Source: Trichomonas vaginalis G3
Taxonomy: Eukaryota; Parabasalia; Trichomonadida; Trichomonadidae
Length of the DNA: 64,000 nucleotides
Assembly: GCF_026262505.1 (NCBI RefSeq)
Contig: NC_067207.1
Span: 14,662,082-14,726,081, forward strand
Reading direction: 5' to 3'
Positions 19,609-27,094 of this stretch are shown here, in pieces (positions within the stretch are counted from its first letter, which is position 1; every line of letters starts with the position of its first letter). A model generated the notes under the pieces. It was not told where the DNA came from. It made no database searches and was given only the letters and a program-made list of their open reading frames with translations. The translations under genes were made by a program, and so were the position numbers.

Positions 19609-20193
19609 TTAAAATGGTATGCCATATAGCTTCTTGAATTTGTTAAGAAGTATTCGAACGTTTTTTCCATCTGTATCTCTAGTGTTTACATAAGCACAGC
19701 CTGCCTTAGTAAAACATACTTGTAATTTTCTATAGTTTACGCCGGTATAAAGGTAGAAAGAGTCCTGTTCTTCGCTATAGTAGTAAAACTCAAACGTATG
19801 CTTACCATAGTCTGTAATTTCAATTGCTTCATCTTCTAGTTCGTCGACAAATTCGAATACAATATCTCTAAATTTGCCTATGTTCTTACTGTTTTCAGAA
19901 CAAGTGACCCAACGTAAGTTTTCAAGTCTATTGTCGTTTCTTATATGGTTTATGTGGTCTACAAAAGGTAGATTGTTAGGGTTTGGTATAAAATGAGTTG
20001 CAATGACAACATGTTTAAAATAGTGTTTTCCACCAATCCTCATCCTAGCATATCCGTCATTTTGCTCCCATTCGCTTAAAACTCTTTTTGTCTTTTTGTT
20101 TCTGACTTAAAAAGGCTCAGAACAGTGAATTTCATATTTCTCATCTAACAAACAAGTTTCCCAACGGTCTTCTTCAACAAACTCAACGTACAT
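19609..20193 (-). pseudogene. HNH homing-type endonuclease with one nonsense codon
   Basis: Same length (194 codons) as the intact 57310-57894 copy, with the HNH core DHINHIRNDNRLENLRWVT. The N-terminal part contains an in-frame TAA at 20107-20109 (codon 29), where the intact copy reads GAA. The region from ATG 20043 down is open, so a shorter protein keeping the HNH core could still be made. Predicted to nick or cut DNA with the His-Asn-His metal site. It sits between the 194-aa gene and the 139-aa gene. Confidence 0.85.
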
Positions 20194-20258
20194 TTCAAAT
20201 AAAATAAAAAAATATTTTTTTTAAAAAAATGTTTTTATTTCATGCAATGTTTTTTTCT

Positions 20259-20843
20259 TTACTTTACATAACCACCCGCTGCCAAAAGTCTTTGACGCCA
20301 ACCCATACCAGCTAATGAAGGTTGACTTGGTTTAGTTTGGAAACTAAACTTTGGTTTTGGTTTATCTTCAGTTTTTGGTTTCTCTTCTTCTATCGGTTTT
20401 TCGTCACTTTTCGGTTCCTCTGACTTTACCTCACCTGCAGGAACAGTTGTGTCGTCAACATCTTCATAAATATCATATGCCATTTGTTTTTGTTTTCCTT
20501 TCAACTTTTTGTGTTTGTTGTAAAGTTTAGAATATTTCGACTCTAAGTCAATGAGATGTTCTATAATGAACTGTTTGTCAGTGAAGTAAACTTTTCCATC
20601 TGTTGTCTCGAAAGCTCCTTCAGACTTCAATATTTTATTTGTGAGAGTCTGTTTCTTTTTTGAGATACTAGCCGTTCCATTTCTATGAAAAGTGACTTTG
20701 TAGTTAGGGTTTGTATTTCCAGACCTGGCACTTTCTATTATTGAATTTTTCTCTTCATCTGTAAGTTCTTTGACAGGTTTTGACAATGGTTCTGAACTTT
20801 TTGTTTGTGGTGTCAAATCTACCGTTTCAACTTCTTCGGTCAT
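20259..20843 (-). CDS. Charged Maverick protein of unknown function (194 aa)
   Basis: Begins MTEEVETVDLTPQTKSSEPL. A compact middle domain (NYKVTFHRNGTASISKKKQT) leads to a helical segment (FIIEHLIDLESKYSKLYNKH), then a Glu/Lys/Pro repeat-like tail (PKSDEKPIEEEKPKTEDKPK). It ends with the conserved GMGWRQRLLAAGGYVK. The ATG lies after TTTTTACTGAGATGAA, the same leader used by the adjacent 50-aa gene. Copies are at 56569 (intact) and 9813 (broken). It could be a scaffold or core protein, by position among virion-like genes only. Confidence 0.78.
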   Translation of the reverse strand: MTEEVETVDLTPQTKSSEPLSKPVKELTDEEKNSIIESARSGNTNPNYKVTFHRNGTASISKKKQTLTNKILKSEGAFETTDGKVYFTDKQFIIEHLIDLESKYSKLYNKHKKLKGKQKQMAYDIYEDVDDTTVPAGEVKSEEPKSDEKPIEEEKPKTEDKPKPKFSFQTKPSQPSLAGMGWRQRLLAAGGYVK

Positions 20844-20861
20844 TTCATCTCAGTAAAAATT

Positions 20862-21014
20862 TTAGTTTGGTTTGTTTTCAACTGGTTGTTGAGGTTTTTT
20901 AAGTCGGTCTAAAACTTCCTGAGGTATAGGAAGAACTTGACAAACACGTTGTGTAACTGCTGGAAGTCGACAAATCCATCTTGAACCCATTTGTCTCAAT
21001 GCTGTATTGTTCAT
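20862..21014 (-). CDS. Conserved 50-aa Maverick protein
   Basis: Small gene starting MNNTALRQMGSRWICRLPAV and ending QQPVENKPN. It is conserved at the same place in element 2 (56397-56549, one residue different) and as a broken copy at 9651. Its leader TTTTTACTGAGATGAA is identical to that of the following gene. Basic and Cys-containing; function unknown. Conservation of frame between copies supports it being real. Confidence 0.72.
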   Translation of the reverse strand: MNNTALRQMGSRWICRLPAVTQRVCQVLPIPQEVLDRLKKPQQPVENKPN

Positions 21015-21033
21015 TTCATCTCAGTAAAAAACT

Positions 21034-21435
21034 TTACATTCCCCACGTTTGAGGCGGTTGAGGTTGGTTATTGTTTACCCATTGTTGTGCATGGTTATAT
21101 CCTCTGTTAAAGAATCTTTCACCTTGGTCCATATAGTGTCCTGCTTGGTTATAGTAGTCATTTGCTTTGTTATAATAGTTTCCTGCTTGTCTTCCTACAT
21201 TGTCCATCCATCCTTGAACTTTTCCTCTTGTTTCAGGATTTGGAATAAGATTTGCTGCATCTCGTGCTACATCCCAACCTTTCTGTACAGTTTGTATAAT
21301 AGGTTGTGCTTTCTCTTTAAGTATACCTAATGTACTCAAAATCTTCCTTCCAACTCCAAATACACCTCTGGCTATTGTTCCCACTGCGGGTAAAAATCTG
21401 GATGCAACTCCTGCTAATGCGCCAAATAAACCCAT
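21034..21435 (-). CDS. Gly-rich amphipathic virion-like protein (133 aa)
   Basis: The N-terminal ~45 residues are hydrophobic and Gly-rich (MGLFGALAGVASRFLPAVGT), suited to an amphipathic or membrane-active helix. A Tyr/Asn-rich middle follows (NYYNKANDYYNQAGHYMDQG), then a Gln/Pro tail ending TWGM. The pattern recalls small capsid-interior lytic proteins of adenovirus-like viruses, but that is inference. Divergent from the integrase gene with 16 bp between the two ATGs. Identical in element 2 (55976-56377). Confidence 0.75.
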   Translation of the reverse strand: MGLFGALAGVASRFLPAVGTIARGVFGVGRKILSTLGILKEKAQPIIQTVQKGWDVARDAANLIPNPETRGKVQGWMDNVGRQAGNYYNKANDYYNQAGHYMDQGERFFNRGYNHAQQWVNNNQPQPPQTWGM

Positions 21436-21451
21436 TTCTTATAGGGTAAAA

Positions 21452-22411
21452 ATGACGAATCCAAACAAGGACCCCTATGTTTCTAAAGCGACAAAGAAAG
21501 CACTCATGATAAAAATCTTTAGTTCAACACCAAATGCTTGGTTTATGGATATCTTGGAAAACATTCCGAGGTATAGAGAAGATGGACCACCATACTGGCT
21601 AATATTTGTCGGTCAAAACACAAGATACTGTGAAGCCATACCATTACAGTCCAAAAATATTTTAGATATCTTAGCAGCTTTGACAATATTCGTTGACAAA
21701 TACCATCCAACAAAACTGACATCTGACTGTGAAAGTTCTTTCAAATCAGACGATATTAAAAACTATCTGCGTTCAAAAAATGTAAACCAATATTTCATTG
21801 TCGACCAAAACCATTCTGCTCTTGGTGTCATTGACAGTTGTATAAAAATCTTAAGAGATTTAAATCAACCACAAGGTGGTGAGGTAGATGAAATGTCATA
21901 TGACGACAAATATAGACATTTCTCCATGGCAAAGATGAGACAAGTTTTAAATATTTACAATAGCCGTAAACAAAAAGGTTTGGGAAACCACTCCCCCGAA
22001 GAAATGAAAAACAACCCCGACTTAGAGAAAGACTATATATTTAATAGTTTAGTCAAAAGAGACAAACAAGAAAGAATGCCAGGCTTCAAACTTAAGAAAG
22101 GTGACAAAGTAAAAATAGAAATACCTAAACGCGACCCATATGAAAATACTATTGACTATGACAACAACAAGTACCCGACAGGTACTCACCTTCGTGTTCG
22201 TAAAAATAGAAGAAAGTATACAAGAGAATATTATGAAGTTTTAGGCAAACATGGCAAAATGTACAGACTGCAAGCAGAAGATAAAACTACTATTGTCAGA
22301 CCTCGTTTCAAACTTGTCAAAGTTCAAGGTGGTATACTTTCAAAGACAGTTCCTAACAAATATAAGACAACTCCTGACGAATATGCTAAAGAAGTTGAAA
22401 ATGACGACTAA
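21452..22411 (+). CDS. Maverick retroviral-type integrase (319 aa)
   Basis: Rve-fold integrase that joins the element ends to target DNA. Acidic residues are visible at D33 (WFMDILENIP) and D92 (LTSDCESSF). A third lies exactly 35 residues on at D128 (HSALGVIDSCIK), giving D,D(35)D rather than the usual D,D(35)E. The C-terminal part (residues ~205-300) is a basic SH3-like region (KGDKVKIEIPKRDPYENTID; NRRKYTREYYEVLG). No zinc-binding N-terminal domain is present. The stop codon overlaps the convergent tail-fibre gene by four bases. Intact here and at 54999; broken at 8256. Confidence 0.92.
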   Translation: MTNPNKDPYVSKATKKALMIKIFSSTPNAWFMDILENIPRYREDGPPYWLIFVGQNTRYCEAIPLQSKNILDILAALTIFVDKYHPTKLTSDCESSFKSDDIKNYLRSKNVNQYFIVDQNHSALGVIDSCIKILRDLNQPQGGEVDEMSYDDKYRHFSMAKMRQVLNIYNSRKQKGLGNHSPEEMKNNPDLEKDYIFNSLVKRDKQERMPGFKLKKGDKVKIEIPKRDPYENTIDYDNNKYPTGTHLRVRKNRRKYTREYYEVLGKHGKMYRLQAEDKTTIVRPRFKLVKVQGGILSKTVPNKYKTTPDEYAKEVENDD

Positions 22412-23697
22412 GCATTTCTATACCATGCGTAAACTGTCATGTAAGGTGGCATGTAGTCTTTACTTTGTCCTGTTGTTTGCGTATACCCTGAAACGCGATG
22501 TGTATGGTTTCCTTCTCCCTGAGTGTCACTCCAATAACAATCTATAGCAAACTTAACGTTGTCTTTAACATCATATCCTTTACCTTTTATCATTCCTGAC
22601 CAATCCCAATATCTATGCTTATGCCAACCTGCTTGAGATGTACTTAAATCTATGTAGTGACTGTGCGCAGGTAGGTTTTCACCTGAAATCGTTTTACTTC
22701 CACCTGTTTCCTTTGAAGAGTTTGCACAATACAAAAACCTGTCGACTATTTGAGTCCAAGTTCCAAAACCAAGTACTACTTCTGGTCTGGTAGAGTTCAT
22801 TGACGTATAAATAGAGCCTATAGGATATAATGTTTGAAGTATTTCTGTCTTTAATGTTTGAAGCTCTGTTTTGTCTGCTTTTTTATATAACTTTTCTTCA
22901 AGTTCATTTACGTCAGAGATGCTATGTCTATGATATTTTTGTGGGTATGTTCCTTCTGTCCATGCGAAAATACGTTCTTTTGTTGCATCTACATATCCTT
23001 TTATCCATGTCGAGTCTGCTTTTGTATTCCTTAACTCTGTAACACCTTTCTCAAGCTCTTTCAACTGTTGTCCATCTTCCATTAAACCTCTGGTATGACT
23101 TGAAACCGTTTGTGCCAACATATCTACAGTTTCTTTGTCGGCTTTAAGGTCTAAACATCCTGAAACCCACCCTGTATTGGCTTTACCTTCTAAAATCTTC
23201 GATGTCCGTTCATGGTACCATTCAACCATTTCTTTAATTTTTTCATCTTTTTCATCCACATATTCCTTATCTGCCTTCTTCACTAACCCACTAGCCAGAT
23301 ATGCTAACTCATCGTCAACATACTCTTTGTCAGCTTTCTTTTCAACATCCTCTTTTGTTGCATATGTTGCATCTGCTCTGTCATGTTCTTCTTGAACTTT
23401 TTCAATGACATACTCTTTGTCAGCTTTGTTGTCAACATCTGTTTTCAAAAGAAGTTCATTTATAGGTTTCTCGTTTAAAGTTCCTTTTGTTGGATTTATA
23501 CAGACAGTATGGTTCTTATTGTCTTGAAACAGAAACTCATCTGTCATTGGGTTTAATGTCAGTTTTAAGTTTCCTTCTTTCAATGACTCAGATATCTTAG
23601 AATAGTTTGAAAAGTTTGTTGTGTTCTTATTTAGGGCTTGCATAATGAGTTGTCGGTTGTGTTGTATTTCTCTCATAGACGCTGTTTCATTTGACAT
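22408..23697 (-). CDS. Phage-like tail-fibre/collar protein (429 aa)
   Basis: N-terminal segment (1-85), then repeated KADKEYVDE/KADK units typical of trimeric phage fibre shafts. A variable cassette (about 188-270) precedes the C-terminal collar-like domain. This contains YPIGSIYTSMNSTRPEVVLG, GTWTQIVDRFL, LPAHSHY, GNHTHRVSG and PPYMTVYAWYRNA. HxH pairs in such fibres coordinate metal in phage T4-type proteins (family knowledge). It probably forms a receptor-binding spike. It starts 18 bp from the divergent 282-aa gene. Unlike the element 2 copy, the variable cassette reads QTVSSHTRGLMEDGQQLKEL...FAWTEGTYPQKYHRHSIS. Intact. Confidence 0.88.
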   Translation of the reverse strand: MSNETASMREIQHNRQLIMQALNKNTTNFSNYSKISESLKEGNLKLTLNPMTDEFLFQDNKNHTVCINPTKGTLNEKPINELLLKTDVDNKADKEYVIEKVQEEHDRADATYATKEDVEKKADKEYVDDELAYLASGLVKKADKEYVDEKDEKIKEMVEWYHERTSKILEGKANTGWVSGCLDLKADKETVDMLAQTVSSHTRGLMEDGQQLKELEKGVTELRNTKADSTWIKGYVDATKERIFAWTEGTYPQKYHRHSISDVNELEEKLYKKADKTELQTLKTEILQTLYPIGSIYTSMNSTRPEVVLGFGTWTQIVDRFLYCANSSKETGGSKTISGENLPAHSHYIDLSTSQAGWHKHRYWDWSGMIKGKGYDVKDNVKFAIDCYWSDTQGEGNHTHRVSGYTQTTGQSKDYMPPYMTVYAWYRNA

Positions 23698-23715
23698 TTT
23701 TATTCTAGATAAAAT
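23698..23715. promoter_or_regulatory. Minimal 18-bp divergent promoter
   Basis: Only TTTTATTCTAGATAAAAT separates the two ATGs. It is almost self-complementary around TCTAGA and is conserved exactly at 53611-53628. Confidence 0.5.
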
Positions 23716-24564
23716 ATGCTTCCAATAGAAAAAGAAAATTCAAGAGTTGCTACAACTAAACCATTAGATGAACTTTTTACTAATGTCGGTCAAAAGTTTG
23801 AGACAGAGACCGTAAAGCATGAAGGCTATCGTTTTGACTACCCATTAAGATGGCTAAGAGACCCATCTGTCACAAAAGCTATTGGCTTTCGTAGAATGAA
23901 GTTTGTGTCTGTAGAAGATAAAAGTTTTCCATTTATTGTAAGGTTTCATATAGATTATATATCTGAAGGGAAACGAAAAATGTGGGAAGAAATTGAGCTA
24001 ATACAAGTTGACCTTTCATCTTCTCTACAGACTGCGTTAAAAAATATAGAAGATAAAATAAATTCATGTTATGCAAAATATGCTGATGAATATGCAAATA
24101 CCGAGAGCACACTTTATGTGAGAATTGTATATGACAAACAAAATTCACAAGTGTCATTTCAAATCTACGAAGACAATCCAAAGAAAGACGAACAAATATA
24201 TACAGAATTCACTGCAATGTCATGGTATTATTTGCAAAGAATGTTAAATCAGAAAGTCAAACTTCCTTTAGCAAATATTTACAGTCGATATGCAAGAGAT
24301 GAACCATATTTATTTAAAGATGTTTTCGACCCAGCTGCTATTATTGTTCATGCTTCATTTTCTGGCGCCCAAAACTCTTTCTTATGCTTGGCAAATGACT
24401 TTTACGAAAAACCTACAAAGTTATACGAACCACCAAGTGGAAGTATTTCAGACTTTCAAGTATGGTTTACTACAGATGGAAGAAAAAGAATAATTCCATT
24501 ATACCATGCGTTTTACTTAGAACTTAGTTTCATATACAACTACTATCGAACGATAAAAATATAA
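23716..24564 (+). CDS. 282-aa Maverick virion-like protein
   Basis: Starts MLPIEKENSRVATTKPLDEL. Rich in beta-strand-like segments (YRFDYPLRWLRDPSVTKAIG, DFQVWFTTDGRKRIIPLY) and ends LELSFIYNYYRTIKI. Length and composition would suit a single jelly-roll minor capsid (penton-type) protein, but this is inference; no decisive motif is visible. A diverged paralogue lies at 12681 in the same element and another copy at 52762. Divergent with the tail-fibre gene, which suggests co-expression with it. Confidence 0.75.
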   Translation: MLPIEKENSRVATTKPLDELFTNVGQKFETETVKHEGYRFDYPLRWLRDPSVTKAIGFRRMKFVSVEDKSFPFIVRFHIDYISEGKRKMWEEIELIQVDLSSSLQTALKNIEDKINSCYAKYADEYANTESTLYVRIVYDKQNSQVSFQIYEDNPKKDEQIYTEFTAMSWYYLQRMLNQKVKLPLANIYSRYARDEPYLFKDVFDPAAIIVHASFSGAQNSFLCLANDFYEKPTKLYEPPSGSISDFQVWFTTDGRKRIIPLYHAFYLELSFIYNYYRTIKI

Positions 24565-24568
24565 TTTT

Positions 24569-24811
24569 TTAATACGGTTGAGGTGTTGGATTTGGTTGCC
24601 AACTAGACTGTGGTGCAGGTTCAGGCTGTTGTATAACAGGAGCTTGTTCTTCTGGTTCAGGGTCTTTAGGTATAATACCAACGAACTGACCTACTCTTTT
24701 ACCAATATTTTTGACTCCGTTCCAAATTCCTCTTCCTACGGTTTTTATTCCATTCCATATACCTCTTCCAACATTTCGAAAGAAGTTTCCAATACTACTG
24801 AAGAAACCCAT
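24569..24811 (-). CDS. Gly/Trp-rich amphipathic 80-aa virion-like protein
   Basis: The first ~45 residues repeat an amphipathic pattern (RNVGRGIWNG, then VGRGIWNGVKNIGKR, alternating aromatic/Ile with Arg/Lys/Gly). A Pro/Gln-rich tail follows (PEPEEQAPVIQQPEPAPQSS). Such a helix could perturb membranes or bind DNA. Copies at 52515 (intact) and 5865 (broken). It follows the A/T leader TTTACATATAGTAAA directly before the ATG. Confidence 0.75.
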   Translation of the reverse strand: MGFFSSIGNFFRNVGRGIWNGIKTVGRGIWNGVKNIGKRVGQFVGIIPKDPEPEEQAPVIQQPEPAPQSSWQPNPTPQPY

Positions 24812-24829
24812 TTTACTATATGTAAAAAT

Positions 24830-25192
24830 CTAATGTCCGCCTAGTCTCTTACGTTTCCTGTTGAGTTCCATAGCATTCTTTAACTGGAGCTCATACATTC
24901 TGTTTCTCCTCTGGTAGAAAACATATTCTGGGTCAACTCCTGTGTTCGCGTCATCTGCATAAAGTTGTTTATATCCCACTTCAGGGTTTGTATAAAACTC
25001 TTTCCATCTCATATTTGCATACCATGGTGGCAAACCTAACGCAGCGTCATTTGACATGGCAGTTTGCATTTGTACATCTGTTGGCACTTGACCATAGTTT
25101 GCCATTGCAGTTTGTATTCTAACTTCATTTGGAATATTCTCTGGGTTTGGTTGTCCAGGTTGCTGTGCATTCGCTAAGTTCTGTGCGTCCAT
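24830..25192 (-). CDS. 120-aa Maverick protein, unknown function
   Basis: The N-terminal half has two related stretches (EVRIQTAMANYGQ and DVQMQTAMSNDAA). Then come PPWYANMRWKEFYTNPEVGY, an aromatic segment, and a basic C-terminus (NRKRKRLGGH). The ATG follows ATCTAATATTAA. Conserved identically at 52134. The order 43-aa, 120-aa, 80-aa in one direction suggests one transcriptional block. Confidence 0.75.
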   Translation of the reverse strand: MDAQNLANAQQPGQPNPENIPNEVRIQTAMANYGQVPTDVQMQTAMSNDAALGLPPWYANMRWKEFYTNPEVGYKQLYADDANTGVDPEYVFYQRRNRMYELQLKNAMELNRKRKRLGGH

Positions 25193-25215
25193 TTAATATT
25201 AGATAAAAATATCTC

Positions 25216-25347
25216 TTACGAGTACATATGCTGAACATTTGCAGACATTGGTTCATCTTCATATTCTCTATATCTTTCTGCCACGTCAAATAAATAAATG
25301 ACACAATGGAAAAAACCTAAAACAAGTAGTCCTATTTCAAACCACAT
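25216..25347 (-). CDS. 43-aa single-span membrane microprotein
   Basis: Starts MWFEIGLLVLGFFHCVIYLF, one clear hydrophobic helix, followed by an acidic/Tyr tail ending QHMYS. The ATG lies within the methylase 3' end in another frame, overlapping it by 16 bases. It remains intact here although the methylase itself has been deleted, and it is conserved in element 2 (51979-52110, two conservative differences plus YMYS/HMYS). That pattern argues for selection on the small protein. Confidence 0.72.
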   Translation of the reverse strand: MWFEIGLLVLGFFHCVIYLFDVAERYREYEDEPMSANVQHMYS

Positions 25348-25370
25348 TTACTTACCAATAAAATTTCTTT
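25332..25370 (-). pseudogene. Last 12 codons of the Dam-like methylase (right arm remnant)
   Basis: Mirror of 5309-5347. The residual KEILLVSKCGLK-stop is followed (towards the element end) by 24-bp repeats in place of the gene body. Confidence 0.85.
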
Positions 25371-26910
25371 GTTGAGATTTCTTCGTAAAGACTTTGTTGA
25401 GATTTCTTCGTAAATGAGTGTAAATGACCCAAAAATATATTTTAGGGTAGAAGGGTATATCTAACCTCTTTTCTAACCTCATTTCTAACCTCTTGAATTT
25501 TCATGAACTTTCTTGTCTATGTTTTGTTGAGATTTCTTCGTAAAGACTTTGTTAAGACTTCTTCGTAAAGACTTTGTTGAGATTTCTTCGTAAATGACCC
25601 AAAAATATATTTTAGGGTAGAAGGGTATATCTAACCTCTTTTCTAACCTCATTTCTAACCTCTTGAATTTTCATGAACTTTCTTGTCTATGTTTTGTTGA
25701 GATTTCTTCGTAAAGACTTTGTTAAGACTTCTTCGTAAAGACTTTGTTGAGATTTCTTCGTAAATGACCCAAAAATATATTTTAGGGTAGAAGGGTATAT
25801 CTAACCTCTTTTCTAACCTCTTTTCTACCCTCTTGAATTTTCATGAACTTTCTTGTCTATGTTTTGTTGAGATTTCTTCGTAAAGACTTTGTTAAGACTT
25901 CTTCGTAAAGACTTTGTTAAGACTTCTTCGTAAAGACTTTGTTGAGACTTCTTCGTAAAGACTTTGTTGAGACTTCATCGTAAAGACTTTGTTGAGATTT
26001 CTTCGTAAAGACTTTGTTGAGACTTCTTCGTAAAGACTTTGTCAAGACTTCATCGTAAAGACTTTGTTGAGACTTCTTCGTAAATGACCCTAGTAGTATA
26101 TTTTTGGTGTAAATTTCATGAAAATTCAAGAGGGTAGAAAAGAGGTTAGAAAAGAGGTTAGATATACCCTTCTACCCTAAAATATATTTTTGGTGTAAAT
26201 TTCATGAAAATTCAAGAGGGTAGAAAAGAGGTTAGAAAAGAGGTTAGATATACCCTTCTACCCTAAAATATATTTTTGGTGTAAATTTCATGAAAATTCA
26301 AGAGGGTAGAAAAGAGGTTAGAAAAGAGGTTAGATATACCCTTCTACCCTAAAATATATTTTTGGTGTAAATTTCATGAAAATTCAAGAGGGTAGAAAAG
26401 AGGTTAGAAAAGAGGTTATATCTAACCTTCTACCCTAAACATTATTTTTGGTGTAAATTTCATGAAAATTCAAGAGGGTAGAAAAGAGGTTAGAAAAGAG
26501 GTTAGATATACCCTTCTACCCTAAAATATATTTTTGGTGTAAATTTCATGAAAATTCAAGAGGGTAGAAAAGAGGTTAGAAAAGAGGTTATATCTAACCT
26601 TCTACCCTAAACATTATTTTTGGTGTAAATTTCATGAAAATTCAAGAGGGTAGAAAAGAGGTTAGAAAAGAGGTTATATCTAACCTTCTACCCTAAACAT
26701 TATTTTTGTCTGATTTTACGAAGAAGTCTTGACAAAACATTTACGAAGAAGTCTTGACAAAACATTTACGAAGAAGTCTTGACAAAACATTTACGAAGAA
26801 GTCTTGACAAAACATTTACGAAGAAGTCTTGACAAAACATTTACGAAGAAGTCTTGACAAAACATTTACGAAGAAGTCTTGACAAAACATGAAAACATAT
26901 ATAATTTGTG
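25360..26910. repeat. Tandem-repeat block, right end of element 1
   Basis: Mirror of the left block with different copy numbers. 24-bp AAGACTTTGTTGAGA-type units run at 25370-25430, 25510-25600, 25690-25770 and 25860-26090, separated by hairpin units. About seven ~84-bp units occur at 26100-26710. Seven to eight 25-bp units (ACGAAGAAGTCTTGACAAAA...) fill 26710-26890. Confidence 0.9.
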
Positions 26911-27039
26911 AAAAGCTCCTGGAAGACCTCCGAATAAAAACTTCATTTATGTGGGCTAGAAGGCACGAAGTGCCTGGAAGGTCACCCCAAGAAAAAAAAA
27001 ACTTCATTATACTCATTCATCCTCAGGGCTAGAAGGCAC

Positions 27040-27063
27040 GAAGTGCCTGGAAGCCCCACTACC

Positions 27064-27089
<26 letters not shown>
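27040..27089 (-). repeat. Terminal hairpin and T-tract, right end of element 1
   Basis: Inverse of the left terminus: AGGGCTAGAAGGCACGAAGT, GCCTGGAAGCCCCACTACC, then 26 T. Followed by AAAGAA, the possible target duplication. Confidence 0.85.

Positions 27090-27094
<5 letters not shown>

Larger units (their letters stand above)
3677..27089. mobile_element. Maverick/Polinton element 1 (complete ends, inverted-arm structure)
   Basis: About 23.4 kb bounded by A-tract plus GGTAGTGGGGCTTCCAGGCA on the left (3677-3720) and its inverted copy plus T-tract on the right (27041-27089). A hexamer AAAGAA occurs just outside both ends (3671-3676, 27090-27095) and could be the 6-bp target duplication, although the A-tract makes this ambiguous. 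Diagnostic Maverick genes are present: rve integrase (21452), protein-primed PolB relic (10422) and A32/HerA-type ATPase (17765). Other genes encode KilA-N proteins, HNH endonuclease and virion-like proteins. The outer ~6.7 kb on each side are inverted copies of one another. Confidence 0.93.
20250..27089 (-). repeat. Right arm of the ~6.7-kb inverted duplication in element 1
   Basis: Mirror copy of 3677-10403, with all reading frames intact from the 43-aa gene through the 194-aa gene. It also carries different tandem-repeat copy numbers near its end (seven ~84-bp units against nine on the left). Confidence 0.9.

Noticed and set aside
22830..23395. Plus-strand ORFs, Ser-rich and Cys/Leu-rich, opposite the tail-fibre gene
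   Set aside because: Antisense shadows of the KADKEYVD-type repeats; the sense frame is clearly the real gene.
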